Shown: in pieces, positions 43,061 through 52,822 of the stretch
How the letters are laid out: the number at the start of each line of letters is the position of its first letter
How positions within the stretch are numbered: the stretch's first letter is position 1
NCBI GenBank assembly: GCA_027943245.1
Contig: JANDJZ010000068.1
Coordinates: 62,001-126,000, forward strand
From: Acanthamoeba sp. SK_2022b
Taxonomy: Eukaryota > Discosea > Longamoebia > Acanthamoebidae
Reading direction: 5' to 3'
Length of the DNA stretch: 64,000 bases
The notes under the pieces: model-generated
The model's database searches: none
What the model was told of the DNA's origin: nothing
What the model saw: only the letters and a program-made list of their open reading frames with translations
Made by a program: the position numbers and the translations under genes

Positions 43061-43947
43061 CCGATCGCAGGACTGGTTGGTGTTGATTAGAAGACCTGCC
43101 CTAACGTGTCTGTAGGGATCTTTCTTTTAACTACTTTGGCCGAGAGAGGATTCGCGAAGGGTTGATGGATGATGAAAAGTGCCCGGGCTCGGTCAGAAGA
43201 ACGCTTCCGTGTCTTTGGACGTAGGCTAGATCGACTGATGGAGGCGAAGGAAGAAATATTCCCCTTGTCCAGCGGTCTTCTCGTCTACGAAGAAGATGGT
43301 GAAGGAAGCGGTCGTGGGGACGGCCCACGGAGATGAGATTTTAGGTCCGACCTTCGAAGGGCGCGACGTGGATTTTGTGGTCTACTGGGCCGCGGGAGTC
43401 TCGAGACGCAGAGAGAGGAGAGGCTCTCACTTAGCGCAAACCTTCAAACCCTTCAAGGTCAGGGTGCCTGGTGGCTTCGCGTGTCGCTCCTTCCTGCGCC
43501 GTTATCTCGTTGGTATTGTAAACTGCTCCGCGCCTGTCTCTTCTTCTCCCGACTTGGGCACGTGGCTTTCGAATTAATTAAACATGTGAAATTTCTTACC
43601 AACTGCGACGTGGTTGGTCGAGCTGGTAGTTGCCGATATTTACCACCTTTCAAACCCAGAAATTTCTGAACTTCGTGGAATGCGTCGTGCACGCGGGCGT
43701 AACCGATTGAAAACTGATGGAAAGCAGATTGGCCTCTGCCGCGTGGTTGAGCTCTTTTGCCGTCTTATCAAAACGCGTGAGACACGGCCGCGTGGCAAAG
43801 ATAAATAAAATCAAAAGGGGATATCTAGCGGTGGTGTTGTGGCGTAAAGTACATCAACGTGGAGAAACACAAAGCGCGTCACAGTACGGGGGTGAGTTGC
43901 TGCTACAAACGAAGCGAGGCTAAGCGCAGTCGTCCCAAAGCGACGTC
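43061..43947. other. Intergenic region (F-box-CSD promoter / kinase 3' side)
   Basis: 887 bases, the longest ordinary gap in the window. Short open frames on both strands (for example 43296-43577 plus and 43131-43328 minus) lack domain-like composition. The part nearest 43061 should be the F-box-CSD promoter and leader. Confidence 0.4.
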
Positions 43948-45968
43948 TCAGCTGGCCGCGGGTTTATCGCTGTCGCTGGACTTCTTCAAGGCCTCCTTTC
44001 GCTCCTTTTCCTTCTCCTTCTCGATCTCCTTTTCGATGGATCCCACGGTGCTGCTCTTGTTGGTCATCGACCGGAACTTGAACGACTGTCCCTTTCGTGA
44101 CAGGATCGACACTCTTTGCACATCCTTCTTGAGCTTCTTCTCTTTCTTCTTCTTGTTGGCCTTGAGCTCCGACGCAACAGATCTGCAAAAACAGATAGGA
44201 GTTCACCAAATAGCAAACAGTAAATAACAGAGTTGAAGAAATATAACTAAAAAAACGAAGGGACACAACTAGCGATTCGTGAAAACGCACATGAGCAATT
44301 CCTCGTGGCTTTGCGTTCGCTTGGGTTTCTCGTCAACCAGAGTTTGGAGAATCTTTTTGAGCTTCGCGTCCTTCTCTTTCTTTCCCTATGAAGAGGTTGA
44401 CGTGGTTTTTGCAGTTGTTAGCCTCCGCTGAGCCGTTACGTTATCGCATTCGTGAGGAGATTAGGGGGGGGGGGGGCAATGCACATTGTGGTCGGCCGAC
44501 AGGACCATGTTGGCCAGCGCGAGGACTTCGTCGGTGTAGGATCGCATCTCAGCCAGCTGAATCAACAGATCGTCTCTCTGGCCCATCACTCTCTGCGCGA
44601 CAGGCAGGTCAGCCAAGCGTTGCGATGCGCGAGGTCGGCAGCGCACGACCACGACGAGGACAACAACATCACAAGCCACATCAAGAATCTCAAGTGGCCA
44701 CGCACCTCGACTTCTTGTTCGAGCTCGTCGTTTCGGCTCCGCAGCTTCCCGTTGTCGTAGAGGGCATCCTCCAGCTTCTTCCACATCGCGGCGTAGGGCT
44801 TGTCTGGCGTGGACGTCTTGATCTCTGCACACCGCCGCGCGCGGGCACCGCACAATCGAGCGTGAGCCGCGGGAGCTGCGGGAGGCGATCGCAGAACAGG
44901 AGACCGCAGACGGTCGTCCAGCGTACCGCTTGAGTTGCGAGCCGAGTCGCTGTCCGACTTGTCCACCCGCTCGAAGCCGTCGGAGCTGGAGCTGAGGAAG
45001 ATGATGGTCTTCTCCTTGTCCGCGCTCGGCGGCGAGGTCATCGGCGTATGCCGGAACTTGAGGAAGTGCTCGGCGTCGTCGCTGTTACAGGCCAGACCCT
45101 ACGCACGCACACACGTGCACCGAGTGAGCGACCTCTCCCGGGACACTCGCAACGCAACACAGACACAGGGGTGCCGATATGGGTCGCACATTTTGGCAGA
45201 TGGGCCGCTCCTCGGTGTCGATGGCGTATTTGGAGAAGGACTTCTTGAGGGCCTTGTCCTCCTTCTCCTTCTGCTGCATTCGCATGCTCTCGCGGCTCTC
45301 CTTGAGCCGTATCTTTTCCTCCCGCTTCTTCTCCTTCTTCTCCATCTTCTCCTCCCTTCGCTTCTCGCGCTCTCGTCGCTCCCGCTCGGCCTTCTCCCGC
45401 TTCCTGTTCATCTCCTCGGCCGTGTCGCTCGAGTGCGACTTCATCGCCGCGGTCATCCGCCGCACGCTGCTGCCGCTCTTCCGCTTGCTGCCCCCGCTTC
45501 CCAGGCTCGGCGACGGGCCGGACGCCGATACTGATCTCCCCTTCGGCTTGCCCTCTCGCTCCCACTCCTCCATCTCCTGCTCCGACGATGGCATGCGCGG
45601 CATCTTCTCTCCGTTCTCATCCTGGAATGCAAACAAACGAGTGATCAGCATTCCAGACAAGATGTGGGGGGGTCAGGGGGAGAGTGAGGCTTGAGTTGAT
45701 GGGCAAGCACCTCTTCTGAGTCTGATTCGACGGAGGGATAGGACGAAGAGATGTACATGGTGTCGCCCCGACTGTCGTCGTCTTCGTCGTCATCCCGATC
45801 GGACTGCGGGTCGGAGGACGACGCGCGCTGGATGATCATTGAGTTGTGGGTCTTGAGCGACGTCTTGAGCTCCTCCGGCGGCAACACGACCTACGCCGCA
45901 TCACCCACAATCAGCGCCGCGTACATGTCGCCCGTGTCACGAGACTCGTTATGCGCGGTGGCTGTGCG

Positions 45969-46036
<68 letters not shown>

Positions 46037-47780
46037 GTGTTGTGTGTGTGTGTGTGTGTGCGTGTGCGCGCGCGTGGCGAGGAGGTATACCAGGTCAGAT
46101 TTGGACTCGGGGGGCACGGCTTTGGTGATCCAGGGGTGTGATAGGAGCTCCTTGGCCGAGGGCCGCTTGGACGGCTCCTTGTTCCAGCACTTGTTCAGGA
46201 AGTCCGCCAATTCCTGCGTTGCGTGCACACAAGGGAGGCCCGCGGTGAGCTAGGGCAATGGCTAGGGGAGAGGCGAGTGTGTGGTACGTCGGAGCAGGGC
46301 TTGGGCAGAGGCGGGCGGCGCTCCTTCACGATCCTGTACATGGCCGCCAGAGGCTGCAGATCGAAATGAGGCGGCTCGCCCATGATCAGCTGATAAACGG
46401 TCGAACCGACCGACCTGAACACGCACGAGAGGGAGGGAAAGAGAGCCGATGGTCAGCGGCGAGGCCTCGTCTTCTGGCAGAAGCGAAGCGAACCAGATGT
46501 CGGATTTGGTAGAATGGCCGGCCACTTCGATGACCTCCGGCGCCACTGTACAGGGAAAAGAGCAGGAGATGCAAAGGACGGCGTGAGCCAGGAGACGATG
46601 ACAAAGGGTGGAAAGAGTGAGGAGAGCTCCACGCACTCCAGTACGGCGTTCCCACGACCGAGAATCGCTTCTCGCTCTCGTTGATGACCGCAGCCACGCC
46701 GAAATCGGTCAGCTTGATGCCGCCGTCCTTGGTGAGCAGCACGTTTGCTCTGGATCGCGCCCAGACCAATCAGCAAACGCAGCACGAGAGACCACTCGGT
46801 CAGTGCGCGCGTGCGTGTATGTTGCGTTACCCCTTGATGTCCCTGTGGATCACGCGCTGTTCGTGAAGGTAGGCCAGGCCCTTGAGCATCTGGGCGGTGT
46901 AGATGGCCGTGATGTTCTCGGGGAACCGCCCATAGTCCTTGAGCACGTCGGAGAGCGCGCCCTCCTCGACATACTCGAGTACGAGGTGCAGGAAGTCCTG
47001 CGTCTTGACGTATCCGATGAATTTGACCACGTTGGCGTGGTTGAGCTTCTCAAGCACGTCGGCTTCGGCCTGCGCCACAATGTTAGGTGATCGCGGTGTG
47101 AGCCCAAACGATACGCAACACACACACACAACACAGACACACAAGAGAGGAGGACGAAGAAAAGATACCATGACGGCGGCGAGCTTCGACTTGGTGATTT
47201 TGGCAGCGTGGAAGCGTTTGATAGCCACGATTTGGCCAGTGTTGACGTTCAGCGCCTTGTGCACGGTGCCGAAGCCGCCTCGGCCGATTAGCTTGCCCAT
47301 ACGCTGCACACCAACACCACCGCGTGAGCAGGAAAGAACGAAAAGCGACAGTGCCCAGAAGAAGAAGGGGGGGGGGGTTGAAGAAAAGAGGCTCAACGCG
47401 AGTTTAAACAACACTAAATCATGCCCAGACTTCTTATACTTCTCACTGTGTTTTTATTGTTATTTATATTGTTTTACGCAAGAGTAATAAAATAATTGAA
47501 CCCATAAAAGTAAAGGGGCTAAGAAATAAAAATCAAAATATTGGCATACGTATTGGCCGGCCATGAGCCCTTCGCACTCTTCTCCTTTGCCGCCCGGCAC
47601 TGAGAAGGACGTCCTCCTTCCTCCTTGGCTGCGGGTCGAAGATTTGGAGCTACTGTCGTCGTCTTCGTCTTCGCTGTTGTCGTCTTCGTCTTCCTCGTGG
47701 TTTTCCATCTCCTTCTCAAGATTATTGAGTCCCTTCATATCATCATCTTCGCTCGTTGCCGATGAGAGAGAGGACGCCAT
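43948..47780 (-). CDS. Ste/MAP3K-type protein kinase, Cdc7/SepA-like
   Basis: ATG 47780: [20 protein letters not shown], acidic and Ser-rich. The kinase domain follows: [20 protein letters not shown] (Gly loop), [20 protein letters not shown] (VAIK lysine), [79 protein letters not shown], and [16 protein letters not shown]. All catalytic residues are present. The C-terminal half has acidic runs, a long charged coiled coil ([20 protein letters not shown]), a second coil ([17 protein letters not shown]) and a Lys-rich end [12 protein letters not shown] at 43948. The Gly-loop and [10 protein letters not shown] context is closest to the Cdc7/SepA/MAP3K-epsilon group that works in septation networks. 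About 12 exons; one intron holds a (GT)n tract and others poly-C tracts. Confidence 0.87.
45970..46072 (+). repeat. (GT)n microsatellite
   Basis: About 100 bases of nearly perfect GT units on the plus strand, interrupted by GCGTGTG, inside a kinase intron (CA on the coding strand). Confidence 0.95.
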
Positions 47781-48150
47781 CTTTTAAATAACGAATTCGA
47801 AAATGTCGAGATTAACCGGAAGATTGGCTGCTTTGGCGAGAATGGGCGGCGTTGCGAGAGGCCTTGGAGTTTAGAAGGCAGCAAAACGTCAAGCAAGCAG
47901 TACAGCTCAGGAGCGGCAGGAGCGGAAGGTGGCGGGGAAACCGTCCGGCAGGCGGTGTGTTGGCCGCCTCCGGTGCTCTCGGTTCAAACGTTTAATTTAT
48001 GCGATCGTGCGCCATTGGCTCGCTTAGCAGCACCGCAGAAGCAACAGGCATGCGTTGGCCGACTGGCGGGAGGAACACGTATGAACGTTGCTTGTGGTAG
48101 GTGGGTTTGAACGGCTATGTGTTGTGGTCTCTACAAAGAGTTCTATGTCT
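47781..48150. other. Intergenic region upstream of the kinase
   Basis: 370 bases between the kinase ATG and the 3' end of the next minus-strand gene; it contains the kinase promoter. No motif stood out. Confidence 0.4.
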
Positions 48151-50034
48151 CTACATTGGGGAAACGGTGGATGTGGGAAGTTGGGAGGCGTCCATGTGCG
48201 CCAGCTCCTGTCGAGCGGCGTCGATAGTGGGGCCATCCATGATGGAGGCCAGGTCGATGCCGGGGATGGAGAAGCCCGAACTGAACAGGTATACCACGTA
48301 TATATCTAACGTGCGGAGCAGCTGCACGAATCCCATCTTTTCAAAAAGTACGGTGTTAGTCGACTACAGCTACCATCTCCCCCAGGAGAGGGGCGTACGT
48401 GAGCTTCGCGAAGGCTCTGCATGACCTGCGGTCCGATCAGCGCCCACTGCGACGACTGGAAGACGCTCGGTACATTGCGAGCCCTGGATTCGGCCATGTG
48501 CGAGGCGACACTGATGGAGCGCCACACGCGAGCATCTCCCTCCACCAGAGACCCGGCCCTTTCGCTCACTGTCTGCATCTCCTGCATGCCCCTCTCGATC
48601 TTCTCATGGGCTGTGGCATCGAAGTGGGTTCTTGGTAAGACGTAGAACTGAAATGAAGTAGGAGAGGAGGACCAGGATCGTACCGTCGGAGGCATCCAAG
48701 AGTGCGCCGCAAGTGAGGCCAGTTAGCATTCCGCCACCGGCGATCGCCGTGAGCGTGGCGAGGGTTCCACTCACCAGCAGACCGGCTCCGCCCGTGAGGA
48801 CTACACCGGCGGCGAGGGCTCCCAATGCGGACACGGCAAAGAGCGAGGAGCGTGAATGCGCGCGACGTGCGCTCTTGGCGATGACCGCGGCATCCGACAA
48901 GAGGCCGGCCATGAGATGTTCCTGTCTCTTGGCAATCTCATCAGCCTCTAGAGCTGCGCCAGTCGCCACCTGATAATCAAAACACGACTGGTGAGTACGG
49001 GACTACGTGGACTGTTGGCCAACGGTAAGGCACGATACCTCGTTGAGGAGTTGAAGGTAGGCGTTCATTCTTAGGGGATCTTGGGTTGCAGCTGCCGACT
49101 CGATTCCCTGAATCGCTACCAACACGGAGCGCACTCGTTCTCGCAGGGTCACCGCAGTCTGCGCCAACAGTGGTTAGTGTGAGTTACAAGGGAGAACAAG
49201 AGTTTACCTGGTTGACTTACCCGAGACGAACTCTGCAGAATGACCGCGTAGTCGCGGGACCGGGCTCGCAGCGCTTCGAGGTGCGCGTTGTGCTTTTTCA
49301 CGTCGGCAGCAATGCGTGACAGCTCGAGCCATCGGTTCGTTATCTGGCGATGGTTGTTGACAAGCACGCTCCCCACGGGCTTATTCAAGCCTGCATTTGA
49401 GAAACGAGGTCAGCAGTAACGCCTCGCGTTTCCTCACTCGCGGAAGCGAGAACGAACCTTTCATGGGCACGACCGAGGCCAAGCGCTGGGTGAGATGCAC
49501 TAGTGCATCGCCGGCAAGCTCTTCGGCGTTCATAGGCGAAGCCACATCGCCGCTGTCCCGCCACTGCCTCATGCGCTCCTCTTCCGTCCGTAAAGGGGTG
49601 ACTAGCCACACACAAGACCATCACATAAGACATGTACTGGCACTACAGAACGGGCGAGCAGGAGGCTTACTTGGTATCACAGTTTCTACGCCATTGGCCC
49701 CCATCCTGGTCTCGGAGAAAGCGGTCGCGGTGGTGACCTCCGCGTGCCTCGAGTCGCCTCTGATTTCGCGAATGATCATCCCACCCACGCCCACTATCGA
49801 CGTAGCACGGGCAGGCAGAGAGGGATCGACGTCGCGCAGTCTCTTGCTGAGGCGCCGCAGGCCGTTGCGATGCTTGAGGGCGGTCTCTGACACCGAGTCG
49901 GGGATGGTGATCGAACCGGAGAGGCTCCGGCGCAGTCCCGCAGCAATGCTCTTATTGCGTCTGGATGAAGGCGGTGCCTCCCTCGGCAGGGGCAGGTCCA
50001 TCGGATTCACGTGTTGTTGTGCAGTAGCGCTCAT
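48151..50034 (-). CDS. Unrecognised helical protein with a long glycine-rich hydrophobic hairpin
   Basis: ATG 50034: MSATAQQHVNPMDLPLPREA, then a basic Ser-rich region (SSRRNKSIAAGLRRSLSGSI). Exons give helical stretches: EEERMRQWRDSGDV, VLVNNHRQITNRWLELSRIA with ADVKKHNAHLEALRARSRDY, VTLRERVRSVLVAIQGIESA, EADEIAKRQEHLMAGLLSDA. A hydrophobic run of almost 50 residues follows (SLFAVSALGALAAGVVLTGG, AGLLVSGTLATLTAIAGGGM, LTGLTCGALLD), then helix again (HFDATAHEKIERGMQEMQTV, DARVWRSISVASHMAESRAR). The protein ends SQLPTSTVSPM at 48151. The layout of amphipathic helices around a Gly/Ala-rich hairpin recalls helical membrane-inserting proteins, including alpha-pore-formers, but there is no family match I can name. 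Seven exons or so. Confidence 0.65.
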
Positions 50035-50617
50035 GCGTGAGTGTGTTTTGAGGCAGTGTGAATAGGAGTGTGGTTCTTGGTGAGAGTGAGTTTGAGAAGG
50101 GATCGTAGAATGAGACAAACTAGAAAACGGATGCCCCCGTCAACTCATGTAGCGGTTGTAGCGGGGTGGCCAGATGTCGGGGTGAACGAAGACGTTTCTG
50201 AGTACAGAAGAGCGGATGTGACACCGGCAGTCCGCGGATGCTTGAAATCCACCATAGGGCTCGCTGCAAGGTTCGATCATCTCATGTGATGGTTCTGACT
50301 TCTGAGGCCAGGATGCGATCTGCAGATTGGGCCAGCTGCTAGCGCACGGCGCTGATTGACGAACAGACGCGAGTATCAACAAAAAAGAAATGAAAGAAGA
50401 AATGGAAGCAAGAAAATGCAAAAGTAACTGCGTGCCCGTGCAGCAGATGAGCGGAGCGCGGCTCGTTCGGCGCTCGGTGGGGCCAGCGTTGCCGCTGCGT
50501 TGCGTCCTTGGCGCTTTTCCGTTTCGTGGTTCGGCTTCCGTACGCTGGCAACCACCCCATCGTTCTGTTCAAATCTCACTTAGGGGGGGCAGGCATTAAG
50601 GCATTGCCAGAGAGACA
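50035..50617. other. Divergent intergenic region
   Basis: 583 bases between the helical-protein ATG (minus) and the MORN-protein ATG (plus), holding both promoters. An AT-rich part is at 50380-50420. No convincing exon. Confidence 0.4.
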
Positions 50618-51661
50618 ATGGTTCGAAAGTTCCACCACAGTTTGCAACCGCTACCGCTCGATGCCCTTCGCCAGGTTAGATCCTCCTCCATTCGGCCAAC
50701 CTTCTCCTTCATCCCTAATCCATCTCGCCTCTCAACAAGGAGGAATCTCCGGGTGACTGCCGCGTGCTGGAAGCCCGACTCCGCAAGCAGGTACCATCTC
50801 TGTGGTCAAGAACTGCAAGTCCTCTCTCGCTTGGCAGCTCACCTGAAGGGGCCCACTGGGGTGGTTTTGCATTGAAGGAAGCACCACCTCCCAGACGGCA
50901 GCACGTACGAAGGCGATTGGGAGGATGGCAAGCAGCACGGACGCGGGAAGCAGATCTTCGCGGACCAGTCCTCATATGAGGGTGAGTTCGTGAAGGGCGT
51001 CTTCGAGGGCGAGGGCAAGATGACATTCGATGATGGCACCGTGCTCGAGGGCACGTGGCGGCAGGGCAGCATCGTGCGGGGCAAGCAGACGCGCGTGGAG
51101 GACGGCCTGCTCTACGTGGGCGATTTCAAGGACTCGCTCTTTCATGGCCACGGCATGGCCAAGAGCAGCGACCAGCTCTACGAGGGCGAGTGGCGCAACG
51201 GCGAGCCGTGCGGGCGAGGGATGGTCAAGTCGCGTAATGGCGTAACCTACGAGGGCGAGATGATGGGCGGCCGACCGCACGGCCGCGGCAAGGAGACCAA
51301 CCCGCGCAAGGGCCACGTTTACGAGGGCGATCTCCGATACGGCATGAAAGAGGGTCATGGCAGGCTCACCTACGCCGATGGGAGCGTCTACGAGGGCCAG
51401 TTCCAGAACGACGTACCCGAGGGCCGCGGCAAGCTCACGCGGGCCAACGGGGAAACGTACGAAGGGCAGTGGCGGCGGGGCAAGCAGTCGGGTAAGGGTC
51501 GCCTCGTTTTCGAGAACGGATCTAAGGCGCACGAGGGCCAATGGCGCGACGGCGTGCGACACGGCGAGGGCAAAGAGGTCTCCCTCACCGATGGTCAAGT
51601 CTTGCGCGAGGGTGTGTGGGAAAAGGGCGAGTTCTCCCTCCCCTCCATCATCACCTTGTAA
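50618..51661 (+). CDS. MORN-repeat protein
   Basis: ATG 50618 (MVRKFHHSLQPLPLDALRQ), then one or two introns to an exon at about 50882 starting HHLPDGSTYEGDWEDGKQHG. About eleven MORN units follow: SYEGEFVKGVFEGEGKMTF, LEGTWRQGSIVRGKQT, LYVGDFKDSLFHGHGMAK, LYEGEWRNGEPCGRGMVK, TYEGEMMGGRPHGRGKE, VYEGDLRYGMKEGHGRLTY, VYEGQFQNDVPEGRGKLTR, TYEGQWRRGKQSGKGRLVF, then a His-containing unit HEGQWRDGVRHGEGKEV and LREGVWEKGEF. The stop is at 51661. MORN arrays form extended beta-meanders that bind lipids or act as scaffolds. No catalytic domain (for example PIP kinase) is attached. AATAAA is at 51691, only 30 bases on. Confidence 0.88.
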
Positions 51662-51690
51662 CGAACGGAAAACAGCAGAAAAGAAAAGAA

Positions 51691-51696
51691 AATAAA
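51691..51696 (+). terminator. Putative polyadenylation signal of the MORN gene
   Basis: AATAAA 30 bases after the MORN stop and 30 bases before the next ATG on the same strand. Confidence 0.4.
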
Positions 51697-51725
51697 AATA
51701 AAAAGCAGACCCCACCCAGAAGGGG

Positions 51726-52360
51726 ATGAACCCACCGCATGAGGGAAACGTTGGAGAGAAGGGCAGCTCCTCCGTGGGATCTGCGGAAGGTGCCCAAGGG
51801 AAACGGCAGCGCCAGTTGGCCGTGGCGGGTTGTATCGCCGTTTGCTTCCTCGGGTGGGGCATGTCCACCTTCCTCATGGGCTACGTCGGACAGCGAACCT
51901 CCTTCCGAGCATCCCTCCTCTACAACACCCTGTACGCATTCTCCCCATCGTGGCCCTGGGCAACAATCTGACTAAAGACTCCTTGGTGGTGGGCAGAGGG
52001 TTTCTTCTCTGTGCGCTGCCTTTCCTCCCCCAACAGCAGTTCCGAACATTCACACGCAACCACCTGCTGTGCATTGTGTCTGGGCTGATGTTTACCTGGG
52101 CCGACGTGGGCTTCTTCAAGGTACTTTCTCTGCTGCTCTACACTAAAACCTTGCTCATGCAGTTCTTCGGCTTTGTGCAGTTATCCAGTATGGGGATGAG
52201 CGTGAGCGTGCTGGGCCCAGTGACTGCCCTCTACATCATCGTGCCAGCCATGCTAGGCGTTCTGCTGTTGGGCGAGACTGTCACCGTGCGCAAGGTTGTG
52301 GGGATTCTCTTAGCGGTGGTGGCCATCTATCTCCTTGCTAGCGAAGAGAGCGCTGCCTGA
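51726..52360 (+). CDS. Half-size DMT/EamA-like transporter
   Basis: ATG 51726. Exon 1 (MNPPHEGNVGEKGSSS...) reaches SFRASLLYNTL; the phase-2 donor GTACGC at 51932 joins an acceptor GGGCAG near 51997, giving YNTLGFLLCALPFLPQQQFR. A second intron (GTACTT...TGTGCAG) joins GLMFTWADVGFFK to LSSMGMSVSVLGPVTALYII. Segments: LAVAGCIAVCFLGWGMSTFL, LGFLLCALPFLPQ, HLLCIVSGLMFTWADVGFF, LGPVTALYIIVPAMLGVLLL with GETVTVRK (EamA end motif), and VVGILLAVVAIYLLASEE. That is about five spans, half of a normal ten-TM EamA protein, so it probably works as a dimer. The substrate is unknown. It starts 64 bases after the MORN stop. Confidence 0.78.
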
Positions 52361-52822
52361 GCACTCAAATACAGGTATTCCCACTACCCAGCCGCTACTT
52401 CTTCACGTAGCATGAACTCCTTCCGAACTGCGTTAAAGAAGCGTGATTCTCTACCTTTTCGACGCAGTTTGACCGAGCGTGAAGAGGGCCTTCGCGAGGG
52501 CTGGTAACCAGCGAGCTGGGCCATAGCTTTCTGTCGACACCTACCTTTCTGGGTCGAACAACCGTTGAGCAGCCTAATGGCGCCGGTCGAAACGTAAGTA
52601 AGAGAAAAGCAACCTCGAACGAAGAGTAGTTGAAGGAGGAGAGGCATTCTGCCGCACACATTGGGTTTGCTAGCTCGAGCGGGGGCGACTCAAGAGATTG
52701 CGGACAGAAGATTGCGGTGAGGTGGATGAATGAACCTGCGACCGTGAGTTGATCGTGTGAGCTAGAGGTAGAGAACAGTAACGATTGGATTGAACGAGAA
52801 AGAAGGAAAAAATAGGAACCGC
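52361..52822. other. Intergenic region before the second RasGAP
   Basis: 462 bases with no coding exon recognised; it should carry the RasGAP promoter. Confidence 0.4.

Noticed and set aside
49621..50118. Longer N-terminus for the helical protein (His/Ser-rich leader)
   Set aside because: The extra frame begins without an ATG; the first ATG in frame is at 50034.
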